The notes beneath the pieces were generated by a model. It made no database searches. It saw only the letters and a program-made list of their open reading frames with translations, and was not told the DNA's origin. This document shows, piece after piece, positions 1 to 8,123 of a DNA stretch of 64,000 bases; within the stretch, counting starts at the first letter, position 1; each line of letters starts with the position of its first letter. Both the position numbers and the translations under genes were made by a program. The stretch spans positions 479,501 through 543,500 of the forward strand of contig NZ_JBBOUI010000001.1 in assembly GCF_038005985.1 (NCBI RefSeq), given 5' to 3'. The stretch is from Solibacillus sp. FSL R7-0682 (GTDB lineage Bacteria > Bacillota > Bacilli > Bacillales_A > Planococcaceae).

Positions 1-318
1 GTTTTAAGTATAGTATTTTGCTTCATTTATGGAACAAGAATCATACCAGATCTCTTAGCTGTTTTAGTAGCAAGTTGTGTGTTTACTGTAATTTGTTACA
101 TTGGCTATGGAAATAAAATTCCCTTCACTAAGCCATATACTGAAATGAATGACGGTGAAAGCTGGAAAAGTATTGTATTAATGATTCCAATAGTTATAAT
201 AGCGGGTATACATTATTTCATGGCATCTTTTATTGCTTATGGCACATATATATACTTATTCGTATTGATTATTATAAATCTAGCTATTTGGAAGGTTGTA
301 TTTCAACGTACTAAATAA
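1..318 (+). CDS. C-terminal part of a membrane protein (5' end outside window)
   Basis: The frame is open from base 1 and ends at TAA 316-318, leaving about 105 residues; the GTG at 79 is internal, not a start. The translation is strongly hydrophobic with about four membrane segments separated by short polar loops (a charged loop near KPYTEMNDGESWK), and ends in a basic tail, WKVVFQRTK. No catalytic motif is visible. It could be a transporter permease or an uncharacterised membrane protein; I do not recognise the family. It lies 44 bp upstream of the stalk-domain gene on the same strand. Confidence 0.7.
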   Translation, partial: VLSIVFCFIYGTRIIPDLLAVLVASCVFTVICYIGYGNKIPFTKPYTEMNDGESWKSIVLMIPIVIIAGIHYFMASFIAYGTYIYLFVLIIINLAIWKVVFQRTK

Positions 319-362
319 TAACGAACTGTAAATTTGAAATTTTTAATAGAGGAGTGTAAAAG

Positions 363-1205
363 ATGAACCGGAAAATTTCGGGGATTTTATTTTTTATTGT
401 ATTAGTTATAATTTCAATCCCTACTTATACAGCTGCAAGTAGCATTCAACTTAAAGTTGATGGTGCTGTAATTCCATCCGAGATAGGGCCTGAAATTAAA
501 AATGGTCGTACAATGGTGCCTTTACGTGTTATTAGTGAAAATTTAGGAGCAAAAGTAGATTGGTCGAAATCTAAAGTTACCTTAACAAAAAAAGATATGC
601 ATGTAATGTTAGACCTATACAACAATACCGTACTTAAAAACGGTAAATCGACTTTACTTGACGTAAAATCATATATAAATAACAACCGTACTATGGTTCC
701 ACTTCGTTTACTATCGGAAACATTTGGCTGCATGGTCAATTACAGAAATTCAGAAGTTACTGTTGATTGTGGGGCATTGCGTATAGGTGGTGTAAAAGTA
801 AAAGCATTGCAACATGAGTATCATATGACTATGGGCGGTGTAGTACAGCGAAGTAGTGGAAACGCTTATAATGAAGCATTTTATAATATTTTTATCGATA
901 ACTTAGGAAGTAAAGTTGAAGCTCCTGCAAACTATTCATGGATGTATACTATGGATACACCTGGATCGTATTATAAAGAAGCCCAGTATGACTTTTTGGA
1001 TACCGATGAGAAAAGCATAAAGCGTTTTGATCTTTACACTTTAATTAAAGCTTTTCCAGAAGAAACTTTAGAAGGATACCCGGAAATATTAATTTATGAC
1101 GCTACGGAAAATCAGTGGTATTTATTTAATGAAACGGCTAGGCAATCCGTTAATCAATTACTTGACAAGGGCGTCTTTAAAATTATTAGTAATACGATTG
1201 TTTAA
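363..1205 (+). CDS. Secreted protein with copper amine oxidase N-terminal-like (stalk) domain
   Basis: 280 residues behind a GAGGAG-type ribosome site. Residues 1-25 form a signal peptide (basic MNRK, hydrophobic core, cut near AAS). Residues about 28-135 hold two copies of the stalk module of the Cu_amine_oxidN1 family: each has the hallmark phrase NGRTMVPLR or NNRTMVPLR followed by SE-x-x-G and a beta-rich stretch. This family is common on exported proteins of Paenibacillus and Planococcaceae, where it is thought to act as an extracellular or wall-associated spacer. The remaining 145 residues (rich in Tyr, Asp and Glu) match no domain I know. Exported location is inferred from the signal peptide; the function is unknown. 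Confidence 0.8.
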   Translation: MNRKISGILFFIVLVIISIPTYTAASSIQLKVDGAVIPSEIGPEIKNGRTMVPLRVISENLGAKVDWSKSKVTLTKKDMHVMLDLYNNTVLKNGKSTLLDVKSYINNNRTMVPLRLLSETFGCMVNYRNSEVTVDCGALRIGGVKVKALQHEYHMTMGGVVQRSSGNAYNEAFYNIFIDNLGSKVEAPANYSWMYTMDTPGSYYKEAQYDFLDTDEKSIKRFDLYTLIKAFPEETLEGYPEILIYDATENQWYLFNETARQSVNQLLDKGVFKIISNTIV

Positions 1206-1212
1206 TGTATAA

Positions 1213-1269
1213 AGCAGGCGGTTTAGAAGTTAATTTGTGCTTCTAATTACCCGTCTGCTCATTTTTTTT
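1213..1269 (+). terminator. Rho-independent terminator after the stalk-domain gene
   Basis: Long hairpin with AGCAGGCGG paired to CCGTCTGCT, extended by TTAGAAG/CTTCTAA, followed by a run of eight T. It separates the stalk-domain gene from the convergent VOC gene. Confidence 0.85.
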
Positions 1270-1291
1270 CGTAAAAAGAACGGGGTTCATC

Positions 1292-1642
1292 CTATTCATC
1301 AAATTGACAGAAGCCTAGAACGTGTCCATCTGGATCTTTAAAATCAAAGGTACGAATATCCGGGTAATCCGCAATGTCTTCCGTGTCCACCTTGTTTTCT
1401 ATAAGAAATTGATGTACTTCATCTATATTCGTTGTAAAAAAGTTAAAAGGGGAGTGTTTGGCGGGACTAACATCTGTAGATTGCACAAGGGTTAATGCAG
1501 TTTCTCCTACACTAAAAGCAGCATAACCATTACGATTCCACCTCAATGTTAATCCTAATATTTCTGAATACCATTTAATCGAGTAGTCTAAATCGCTCAC
1601 CTCTACAAATACTGTATCAATTCTCTTTACTAAACCTTTCAT
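1292..1642 (-). CDS. VOC (glyoxalase/bleomycin-resistance) superfamily protein
   Basis: 116 residues, ATG at 1642 behind GAAAGGAGC. The sequence reads as one vicinal-oxygen-chelate unit with paired beta-alpha-beta-beta-beta modules: an N-terminal strand IDTVFVEVSD, the helix SIKWYSEILGL typical of the family, the strand AAFSVGETALTLVQ, then a second module ending in RTFDFKDPDGHVLGFCQ, the usual DPDGN-x-x-G-x-x-Q end. Such single-domain proteins dimerise and bind a metal; substrates range from methylglyoxal to drugs and cannot be told from sequence. It stands alone, convergent with the stalk-domain gene. Confidence 0.8.
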   Translation of the reverse strand: MKGLVKRIDTVFVEVSDLDYSIKWYSEILGLTLRWNRNGYAAFSVGETALTLVQSTDVSPAKHSPFNFFTTNIDEVHQFLIENKVDTEDIADYPDIRTFDFKDPDGHVLGFCQFDE

Positions 1643-1765
1643 TATTCTGCTCCTTTCATAATGTATTCCTTGAAAATAAATTCAACAAAAGGAAGCCTAT
1701 TCCCTTTATTTAAGAAGGATTATCCATTTAATTAAAGAATTGGTTATTATGAGGAGGTTAATGTA

Positions 1766-2242
1766 ATGACACTTGTAATAGAAAAGATGAATGAAAAAAT
1801 GGCGATTGAAATCCTTAATTGGACATACGAAAAGCCATATGATTTTTACAATAATGAACTATTGGAATCAGCGATAAAGGAAATGCTCGATGGTACATAC
1901 TACGCAATTTTAGGAGAGTTTAATGAATTAGTTGGTTTTTTTTGTATGGGAGAAAATGCAAAAGTCCCAATAGGAAACCAATTCGGCGTTTATCGAGATG
2001 ACTTTGTTGATATGGGCCTTGGAATGAATCCGAACCTTGTAGGTCAAGGGAAAGGCTATAATTTTTGTTCATTTATTATTAAATTTATTGAAGAAAGATT
2101 TAAAGCTACACCAACACGATTAACGGTAGCAAAATTTAATAAACGAGCAATTCATTTATATGAAAAGCTTGGTTTTGTTATGGAAAATGAATTTAGTACG
2201 GTTTCTTCTGAATTTATTACAATGGTTAGAAAAAATAACTAA
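1766..2242 (+). CDS. GNAT-family N-acetyltransferase
   Basis: 158 residues behind GAGGAGG. The GNAT acetyl-CoA loop is visible as VGQGKGYNF at residues 92-100, preceded by a strand with GLGMNP and followed by the helix CSFIIKFIEERF; the C-terminal motif B is FNKRAIHLYEKLGFVMEN. These are the usual motif A and B features. The acceptor is unknown. It is the first gene of a tight five-gene unit (GNAT, HAD, Nudix, Nudix, GNAT, gaps 10-28 bp), which suggests a shared small-molecule housekeeping or resistance role, but the sequence does not identify the substrate. Confidence 0.85.
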   Translation: MTLVIEKMNEKMAIEILNWTYEKPYDFYNNELLESAIKEMLDGTYYAILGEFNELVGFFCMGENAKVPIGNQFGVYRDDFVDMGLGMNPNLVGQGKGYNFCSFIIKFIEERFKATPTRLTVAKFNKRAIHLYEKLGFVMENEFSTVSSEFITMVRKNN

Positions 2243-2266
2243 TAAAAAAGGGTGGTGGTTGGATTA

Positions 2267-2884
2267 ATGGATAGTATAATTTTCGATTTGGATGGAACCA
2301 TTTGGGATTCGATTGATACAGTTCTAAATGCTTGGAATAGTTGCATTAAGAATTATAGTCACATTAAGAGGGAATTAACACGGGCAGATTTCGAGGGAAC
2401 CATGGGACTACAAATGCAAGATATTAGTAAAAAGCTCTTTCCTTATTTAAGAGAGGAGCTCCGTAACCAAGTGATTTCAGAGTGTTGTCATGCTGAAAAA
2501 GAGTACTTAAAAAACGAAGGGGGTACCCTTTATCCAAATGTAGAGGAAGTATTAAGCACATTATCGAAGAAGTACAAACTCTTTATCGTTAGTAACTGTC
2601 AGGATGGATACATAGAGTCTTTTTATGACTTTCATAAACTAGATAATTTTTTTTTAGATTATGAAAACCCGGGGAGAACCGGACTTTCGAAAGGTGAAAA
2701 TATTAACTTAATAATCAAGCGAAACCACCTATGTAAGCCGGTTTATGTTGGGGATACAGAAGGGGACTTGAATGCTGCAAGGTTTGCTGGAATACCCTTT
2801 GTATTTGCAAAGTATGGATTTGGAAAAGTCGCAGATTATGATTATGTGATTGAAAAATTTGATGATTTGATAACAATTTTATAA
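2267..2884 (+). CDS. HAD-family hydrolase (phosphatase-like)
   Basis: 205 residues. The ATG at 2267 is chosen over the upstream in-frame GTG at 2252 because the GGGTGGTGG ribosome site lies just before it and the HAD motif then starts at residue 7. Motif I is DLDGT (residues 7-11, nucleophile Asp7), motif II is the VSN stretch, the conserved Lys follows in GLSKGEN, and motif IV is VGDTEGDL. An alpha-helical cap sits between motifs I and II, as in phosphoglycolate phosphatase and beta-phosphoglucomutase relatives. Substrate unknown. Second gene of the GNAT-HAD-Nudix cluster. Confidence 0.85.
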   Translation: MDSIIFDLDGTIWDSIDTVLNAWNSCIKNYSHIKRELTRADFEGTMGLQMQDISKKLFPYLREELRNQVISECCHAEKEYLKNEGGTLYPNVEEVLSTLSKKYKLFIVSNCQDGYIESFYDFHKLDNFFLDYENPGRTGLSKGENINLIIKRNHLCKPVYVGDTEGDLNAARFAGIPFVFAKYGFGKVADYDYVIEKFDDLITIL

Positions 2885-2912
2885 ATGTTATCAAATCATA
2901 AGGAGATGGGTT

Positions 2913-3359
2913 ATGCGTCCAAGAGCCAATACGTTAGGGTTAATTTTGAAAGGGAACACTATATTGTTAGAAGAACAAGTAGGAAAGCATTCTCAAGGTT
3001 TCGGTGTTTATTACAGACCAATCGGAGGCACAATTGAATTAGGCGAACGGTCTAAAGATGCTTTAGTGAGAGAATATAAAGAGGAAATAGGCGCAGATAT
3101 TGAAATAATTCAGTACATAGATTGTATAGAAAATATTTATAAAATTGCTGATAAAATCGGTCATGAAATAACATTGATGTATACAGTAAAGTTTAAAGAT
3201 GAAGAATTTTATAAGTTTGACGCTATTACTGTAACAGAAGGAAAAAAGGTTACTGTAGCCAAATGGATTTCAGTTGATGACATCCTTGATGAACGAATAG
3301 TACTTTATCCGGTTGGATTGTCTTCATTAATAAAATCAGCAGTTGTATTAAACAAGTAG
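2913..3359 (+). CDS. Nudix hydrolase
   Basis: 148 residues, ATG behind AAGGAGATGG. The full Nudix box G-x5-E-x7-RE-x2-EE-x-G is present at residues 39-61 (Gly39, Glu45, Arg53-Glu54, Glu57-Glu58, Gly60), so the Mg-binding catalytic helix is intact. The N-terminal RPRANTLGLILKGNTILLEEQ resembles members that act on nucleoside diphosphate derivatives. The actual substrate is not readable. It is adjacent to a second, different Nudix gene, so the pair probably handles distinct substrates. Confidence 0.88.
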   Translation: MRPRANTLGLILKGNTILLEEQVGKHSQGFGVYYRPIGGTIELGERSKDALVREYKEEIGADIEIIQYIDCIENIYKIADKIGHEITLMYTVKFKDEEFYKFDAITVTEGKKVTVAKWISVDDILDERIVLYPVGLSSLIKSAVVLNK

Positions 3360-3369
3360 GAGTAAACTT

Positions 3370-3774
3370 ATGGAGTATAAAATTTGGAATGGGGCATCTG
3401 CAATTGTTATTAAAGATAATCAAGTATTAATGGTACGTGGGAAAAATACAAATAGCTGGGGTGTTCCTTCAGGGGAGATCGAAGCTGGAGAAACAGCAAA
3501 AGAAGCTTGTATACGTGAAATTTGGGAAGAAACGGGATATGAAGCGAATATAATAAAAGAATTACATACTAAAAAGGCAATTATAAAAGATTATAAGGTA
3601 ACAACAAAATATTTCTTATGCGAGATTACGGGTGGAAAAATTCAATATCATGATCCTGATGAAACGATTGTAGAAATTTCATGGAAGAACAAGTATGAAA
3701 TTTCAAAATTAATTCATGTTTACCCAGAGGATTTAAAAATTATTGAAGAGTTATTGATGACAGTGGGCTGCTAA
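3370..3774 (+). CDS. Nudix hydrolase (second)
   Basis: 134 residues with RBS TAGGAG 10 bp after the previous stop. The Nudix box is at residues 35-57 (Gly35, Glu41, Arg49-Glu50, Glu53-Glu54, Gly56), preceded by WGVPSGEIEAGET, the usual MutT-like lead-in. It is only distantly similar to the neighbouring Nudix protein, so the pair is not a recent tandem duplication. Role: hydrolysis of a nucleoside diphosphate linked to X; X unknown. Confidence 0.88.
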   Translation: MEYKIWNGASAIVIKDNQVLMVRGKNTNSWGVPSGEIEAGETAKEACIREIWEETGYEANIIKELHTKKAIIKDYKVTTKYFLCEITGGKIQYHDPDETIVEISWKNKYEISKLIHVYPEDLKIIEELLMTVGC

Positions 3775-3798
3775 ATTTAATGAAATGAGGTTAGTTTA

Positions 3799-4251
3799 AT
3801 GGAGTTACAATTTGAATTAATTAATCCTGAAAATTGGAGATTTTTCAATGTTCTAAATGTAAAAAAAGAGCAAAAAAATTGGGTGGCTTCAAACGTTACA
3901 ATTTTAGCAAGAGCCTATGTTTACCGTGATTACAATAGCATCGTATATGCAATCTATAATTCAAATACACCAGTTGGGTTACTTTTGCAAAGGGATTATA
4001 TAGAAAATGAAAAGACATGTTGTGTGTTAGACCAATTTATGATTACTGAGCAGTTTCAAGGAAAAGGCTATGGGAAAAAAGCGATGCAACAATGGATTGC
4101 GCTAATTAAGAAAGAAAGTAAATACAATTCAATAACACTCTGTTACAAAGAAGAAGATTCTATTGCTAAAAAATTGTATGAGAGTTTAGGGTTTCAACAT
4201 ACGGGTGTAGTAGATGAAGATGAAGTAATAATGGAATATTTATTAAAGTAA
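3799..4251 (+). CDS. GNAT-family N-acetyltransferase (SpeG/Blt-like)
   Basis: 150 residues behind TGAGG. The acetyl-CoA loop is QFQGKGYGKKA (Gln85-Ala95) after the strand VLDQFMITE, and the C-terminal motif is KKLYESLGFQHTGVVDEDEVIMEY, close to the spermidine/spermine acetyltransferase and Blt-type group. A polyamine substrate is an inference from that resemblance only. It closes the five-gene cluster and is followed by a shared bidirectional terminator. Confidence 0.82.
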   Translation: MELQFELINPENWRFFNVLNVKKEQKNWVASNVTILARAYVYRDYNSIVYAIYNSNTPVGLLLQRDYIENEKTCCVLDQFMITEQFQGKGYGKKAMQQWIALIKKESKYNSITLCYKEEDSIAKKLYESLGFQHTGVVDEDEVIMEYLLK

Positions 4252-4279
4252 AAAATGTATCAATTCAAATATAATTAGC

Positions 4280-4327
4280 AAACGCACTTCAATTGTAGTC
4301 TGTACTAATAATTGAAGTGCGTTTCTA
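4280..4327. terminator. Bidirectional terminator between converging GNAT and argS genes
   Basis: A 15-bp perfect inverted repeat (AAACGCACTTCAATT with its complement) separated by 15 nt, with A- and T-rich flanks on both sides, midway between converging stop codons. Confidence 0.8.
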
Positions 4328-4339
4328 TAGTACGGGGAC

Positions 4340-6016
4340 TTACATTTTTTCAGGGGCTTCGATTCCTAAAAGGTTTAAACAATCTTGTAAAACGATGCTT
4401 GTCGACTTACACAATGCCAATCGACTATTTATAGAGTCATCCGGCGCTAATATTTTGGTTGTTGCATAAAATTTATTGAATGCCTTGGCCAACTGTAAGG
4501 CAAATTTTGCGATAAGAGATGGATCCATTTGTTCAAATGCTTCTGAAATAATGTTAGGATAGTTTGCTAATAGTACAACAGTCGGCCAGGCGTTATCGGT
4601 AAGTGTTATTTTTATAACGTCATCATGATATTGCAACGATGCTTTTTCTAGCATTGAGCATATTCGTGCAAACGTGTATTGTACGTATGGACCTGTTTCG
4701 CCTTTAAAATGTAACATTTGCTCAAGCGAAAATTCGATATCATTCGAACGATAATTTTTTAAATCATTAAAGATGACAGCACCTACACCAACTTTTTTTG
4801 CGACATCATCCTTATTTAGAAGGGTAGGATTTTTTTCAGTAATATTACCCTTTGCAGTGTTTATTGCTTCTTCTAATACATCCTTTAATAAAATGACATG
4901 GCCTTTTCTAGTAGACATTTTTTTGCCATCCTTGAGAATCATACCGAAACCAACATGTGATAAATGCTCTGCCCAATTTGCATCCATTTTCTTTAATACA
5001 TGGAATAGCTGTTGAAAGTGTAAAGATTGTTCATTTCCTACGACATAAAGTACCTTTTTTGGACTATAAGTTTTTTGACGATAAAAAGCAGCTGCTAAAT
5101 CACGGGTTGCATATAAAGAAGCACCATCTTGCTTTGTAATTAAACAAGGGGGCATATTATCAAGCTCTACTACATTGGCACCATCGGATAGTTTTAGTAA
5201 TTCCTTTTCCTTTAGCTGTGTAATGATGTCGGCCATTTTATCGTTATAAAATGCTTCACCTTCAAACGTGTCAAAATGGATATTCAGGAGTTCATAAATA
5301 GACTGGAATTCATCTAAAGAAGCGTCTTTAAACCATTTCCATAGAGAATTCTCTTCCAAATCACCATTTTCTAAGGCTTTAAAGGCTGCACGTGCATCAT
5401 TATTTAAGGCATCATTATTTTCGGCTTCCTCATGAAATTTTCCGTAAAGCTTCAGTAATTCCTTAATCGGAGCCTTTTCTATTGCTCCTTTTTCTCCCCA
5501 CAGACGATAGGCAACAATAAGTTTCCCAAATTGTGTTCCCCAATCGCCTAGATGATTAACTCGAACTGCATCATAACCGTTCTTTTCGGAAATATTTGCT
5601 AGTGCATTCCCAATTACCGTTGAGCGTAAATGTCCCATTGAAAATGGCTTGGCGATATTAGGGGAAGAAAAATCAATCACAACATTTTCAAATGATTGTT
5701 CTTTTTGCCCATAATTTTGTTGCTGTTTTAGAATAACAGGAATAATCTCGTTCATAACCTGTGATTTATTTAAAAAGAAATTGATATATCCCCCTACAAC
5801 GTTGATTTTTTCAAATGCTGGATTTATAAGCTGTTCAGCAAGCTCTGCAGCAATAATAGGAGGGGCTTTACGTAAAAATTTTGCTAATTGAAAACATGGG
5901 AAAGCAATATCACCGAGCTCATCATGTTTTGGTTTTTCTAACATTTTTTCAATGGCTTCTGCCTGAAATAAATAGTTTGTCTCTTCCGCAATTTTCTGGG
6001 CTAAATATTTATTCAT
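4340..6016 (-). CDS. argS: Arginyl-tRNA synthetase, ArgS2-type
   Basis: 558 residues, ATG behind AAGGAGA. Class I synthetase: the HIGH-like signature lies in SSPNIAKPFSMGHLRS (Gly128-His129) and the KMSKS loop is KMSTR at 366-370. An N-terminal Add-1-like domain (1-110) and the C-terminal anticodon-binding domain ending LGIEAPEKM are complete. It charges tRNA-Arg in the cytoplasm. The sequence resembles the second arginyl-tRNA synthetase of the Bacillus cereus group more than B. subtilis ArgS, so another argS may exist elsewhere in the genome (inference). A T-box leader immediately upstream ties its expression to uncharged tRNA-Arg. No other gene is in the transcript. Confidence 0.95.
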   Translation of the reverse strand: MNKYLAQKIAEETNYLFQAEAIEKMLEKPKHDELGDIAFPCFQLAKFLRKAPPIIAAELAEQLINPAFEKINVVGGYINFFLNKSQVMNEIIPVILKQQQNYGQKEQSFENVVIDFSSPNIAKPFSMGHLRSTVIGNALANISEKNGYDAVRVNHLGDWGTQFGKLIVAYRLWGEKGAIEKAPIKELLKLYGKFHEEAENNDALNNDARAAFKALENGDLEENSLWKWFKDASLDEFQSIYELLNIHFDTFEGEAFYNDKMADIITQLKEKELLKLSDGANVVELDNMPPCLITKQDGASLYATRDLAAAFYRQKTYSPKKVLYVVGNEQSLHFQQLFHVLKKMDANWAEHLSHVGFGMILKDGKKMSTRKGHVILLKDVLEEAINTAKGNITEKNPTLLNKDDVAKKVGVGAVIFNDLKNYRSNDIEFSLEQMLHFKGETGPYVQYTFARICSMLEKASLQYHDDVIKITLTDNAWPTVVLLANYPNIISEAFEQMDPSLIAKFALQLAKAFNKFYATTKILAPDDSINSRLALCKSTSIVLQDCLNLLGIEAPEKM

Positions 6017-6030
6017 TTTGCATCTCTCCT

Positions 6031-6282
6031 TAAAAAAAATAAGCCCCCGTCTCTAAATAATAGAGACGAGAGCTATAATTCCCGTGGTACCACTCTAGTT
6101 GCCACAAATAGTAAGTGACCCCTTTCAATTGTTAACGAGGTGACTCCCCGGCAATTCCTTCTTTATTCAGAATGCTTCTCCAAAGTGCGTTTCACTTACC
6201 TCAAATTGATTAGGCTCACACCAACCCTAATTCGCTGAACTTTTTCGATAAACTACTCTCTTTTTCTAAGAATTTAAGTATT
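6031..6282 (-). promoter_or_regulatory. T-box riboswitch (arginine) of argS
   Basis: Read on the minus strand the leader shows a stem I with the GAGAGTAG start, the AG bulge and distal loop GGTTGGTGTGAGCC closed by ATTAGG/CCTAAT, and a specifier region GTGAAACGCAC whose codon is CGC (Arg) at 6187-6189. Further down is the T-box core AGAGTGGTACCACGGG (6081-6096), followed by a terminator hairpin (6041-6074, CGTCTCTA/TAGAGACG) and a U tract at 6031-6040. Binding of uncharged tRNA-Arg to specifier and T-box is expected to form the antiterminator and switch argS on. Confidence 0.93.
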
Positions 6283-6288
6283 CACACA

Positions 6289-6346
6289 ATATTACTGGAT
6301 AGCCTAATTGTTGTCAATGTTATCCAAATATTGTTGAGATAACATT
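6289..6346 (-). promoter_or_regulatory. Promoter of the argS T-box leader with overlapping 9-bp inverted repeat
   Basis: On the minus strand, TTGACA (6312-6317) and TAATAT (6289-6294) are separated by exactly 17 nt, a near-consensus sigma-A promoter placing the start at the T-box 5' end. A perfect dyad AATGTTATC...GATAACATT (6316-6324 and 6338-6346, 13 nt apart) overlaps the edge of the -35 box, as an operator would. Confidence 0.65.
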
Positions 6347-6803
6347 CCTTTAATCTCTTTTCCTGAGATGTATTGGCTATCATCCCTGGGTAGGCATTGG
6401 CTACAACATATACAAATTTTGTAAATATTATTCTGTAACTAATTCCCTAATTTGGCCAATCTCTTATCCCACTTCATCCTTTAATCCTAAATATTAAATT
6501 AATTCCATTATATAACAATAAATAAATGAAGGGACTAATTAGGAACAGTCAAAAAAGTTAATAACACTACTATTTAAGGTTATAGGTAATAATTTACATA
6601 TTAAATTTTACGTATTAACTTCTTTTCTCGTGAATAATAAATTTACACGTTCATGTTAACTTCCTTCTAGGTATTACCAAAAAATCATCGAATGCATCAA
6701 ATATTCATTAGAGAAAAGTACTAGTGTAGAAAAAAATATACAGGTCATTTATAATATTATGGTAATATAAATAAGTGAAATTGGTATTATTTTTAAAAAG
6801 TGA
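6347..6803. other. Intergenic AT-rich spacer between divergent regulated leaders
   Basis: No open frame with a ribosome site and no stable hairpin was found. It is very AT-rich. TATAAT at 6750-6755 is a plausible -10 for the downstream c-di-GMP leader, although no good -35 lies at the right distance. Confidence 0.5.
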
Positions 6804-6913
6804 AAAAGGCAAACTTATCGAAAGGTAGGGACGCAAAGCTACGAGTCTAAAATCCATTGGGTCATGATAGTCGGGTTGCCAACATAAACGTGTTTGTTGG
6901 GCTATTCTTTTTT
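6804..6913 (+). promoter_or_regulatory. Cyclic di-GMP-I (GEMM-I) riboswitch with overlapping terminator
   Basis: The aptamer core is unmistakable: AAAGGCAAAC at the 5' side, the GAAA tetraloop, then GGGACGCAAAGC, then a second hairpin arm and the closing strand GGGTTGCC (6873-6880). Directly after, GCCAACA (6878-6884) pairs with TGTTGGGC (6895-6902), followed by a T-rich tract (6904-6913), forming an intrinsic terminator. Its 5' arm reuses bases of the aptamer closing strand, so aptamer closing and terminator formation look mutually exclusive; this suggests c-di-GMP turns the operon on, though direction of control is inference. It precedes three co-directional genes. Confidence 0.93.
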
Positions 6914-6985
6914 AATTGGAGTAGCTTTTTCTTTTGCATAAACACGATGAATGTAGGAGTCAAATTATAGAGAAGGAGATTTGAG

Positions 6986-7345
6986 ATGATAGTTGTAGAT
7001 AAGAAGAAATATAAAATGGAAATTGATGAAACAAAGAAAGAATTACGCGTACAGGTGCATGGATTAATAAAAGAGAATGATGCAGAGCAATATTTAGTAG
7101 ACTTGCAAGAAACAATTAATAAAGTTTCGAGACAAAATTATACTTTTGTTATTGATGCTACTTACCAAACGCCAGTTCCAGCTAAGGTTGTACCTCAGCT
7201 TGAAGAAACAATGAAATTTTATTCTTCATTAGGCTTTAAAAATTTACTTATAATTAAGCCTTCATCTAAAATTGCCCAAGTTCAAATAAGAAATGTTTTA
7301 GAACGAATTGAATTTGTCGGTACTTTCATTGAAAGTACACGTTAG
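6986..7345 (+). CDS. STAS-like small protein, first gene of the c-di-GMP riboswitch operon
   Basis: 119 residues behind GAAGGAGAT. No catalytic motif. The alternating pattern (strand ELRVQVHGLI, helix DAEQYLVDLQETINKVS, strand YTFVIDATYQT, helix VVPQLEETMKFYSSLGF, strand KNLLIIKPSS, helix) fits a SpoIIAA/STAS-type fold: compare the central strand VIDAT with the usual VLD-hairpin of anti-anti-sigma proteins, although the phosphorylatable Ser after that strand is not obvious. It is therefore likely a partner-binding scaffold rather than an enzyme. It precedes GNAT-like and chemoreceptor-like genes in one transcript under c-di-GMP control. Fold assignment is moderate; function unknown. Confidence 0.6.
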   Translation: MIVVDKKKYKMEIDETKKELRVQVHGLIKENDAEQYLVDLQETINKVSRQNYTFVIDATYQTPVPAKVVPQLEETMKFYSSLGFKNLLIIKPSSKIAQVQIRNVLERIEFVGTFIESTR

Positions 7346-7370
7346 TCTAATAGAGAAATGGAGAAATTAT

Positions 7371-8081
7371 ATGCAGACAGCACAGAAGTTATATACATAT
7401 GAAATTATTACAAAAGACCAAACAGATTTAGTATATAAGGCAGCTGATTGTTTAGCACGCTCATTCGTAGGTATTGAGGTTGCTGGAAGATTAATTCAAG
7501 AGCCAATGGTTGGATGCTTACATTTAGAATATGAAGATTTCTATCATTTCACAAAGGATTACTTAGAATCTACTGTGGAACAAGGATATTGCGCAGTTGC
7601 GCTAGATCATCATCAAAATGTTGTTGGTGTACTTGCGGGTGATACAAATGCACCTGAAATTATTGGAGAAGATGTTTTTGAAGGATCTTTTTATGATATG
7701 AATGTGATTTTACATGCATTAGAAGATGTAGATCAACGTTTTATTGAAGATTATAAAAAACGATACGGAAAAGATATAGAAGATGGGGAGTTATTACATT
7801 TATTTTTATTAGGTGTAACTGCTGAACAGGAACGTCACGAAGTTATTGTTGAATTAGGAAACAAACTAATAACGAGAGCATCTGAGCAAGGCTTAAAAGC
7901 TGTTTTAGCAGAAGCAACAAACCCTAAATCAATCCGCGTAATGGAAAAATATCATGGTTTGAAGAAATATGTGGATCTAGAAGGAAACTATATTGTTCAT
8001 AAATATAAGGATAATAGTAGATTAAACATTATTCCAGAGGAAGTAGCAGATGGAACATATATCATTATAAGAGAGTTTTAA
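7371..8081 (+). CDS. GNAT-like acyltransferase of the c-di-GMP riboswitch operon
   Basis: 236 residues. The ATG at 7371 is preferred over the frame-open start at 7308 because GGAGA lies 6 nt upstream and the earlier codons overlap the previous gene. The chain shows a GNAT-like topology: N-terminal region with DCLARSFVGIEVAGRLI, a strand GYCAVALDHHQNVVGVLAGD, a long acidic helical insert (about 110-150), then LHLFLLGVTAEQERHEVIVELGNKL and the C-terminal AVLAEATNPKSIRVMEKYHGLKKY, resembling GNAT motif B. The usual Q/RxxGxG/A acetyl-CoA loop is degenerate (QERHEVI), so activity is uncertain. Position between the STAS-like and receptor genes suggests a role in the same c-di-GMP response. Confidence 0.6.
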   Translation: MQTAQKLYTYEIITKDQTDLVYKAADCLARSFVGIEVAGRLIQEPMVGCLHLEYEDFYHFTKDYLESTVEQGYCAVALDHHQNVVGVLAGDTNAPEIIGEDVFEGSFYDMNVILHALEDVDQRFIEDYKKRYGKDIEDGELLHLFLLGVTAEQERHEVIVELGNKLITRASEQGLKAVLAEATNPKSIRVMEKYHGLKKYVDLEGNYIVHKYKDNSRLNIIPEEVADGTYIIIREF

Positions 8082-8123
8082 AAAATTTATTATTAAAAAG
8101 TTAGTAGAATAGGAGATTTTTTC

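Noticed and set aside
446-739. 97-codon antisense frame in the stalk-domain gene
   Set aside because: Shadow of the two stalk repeats; no initiation signal.
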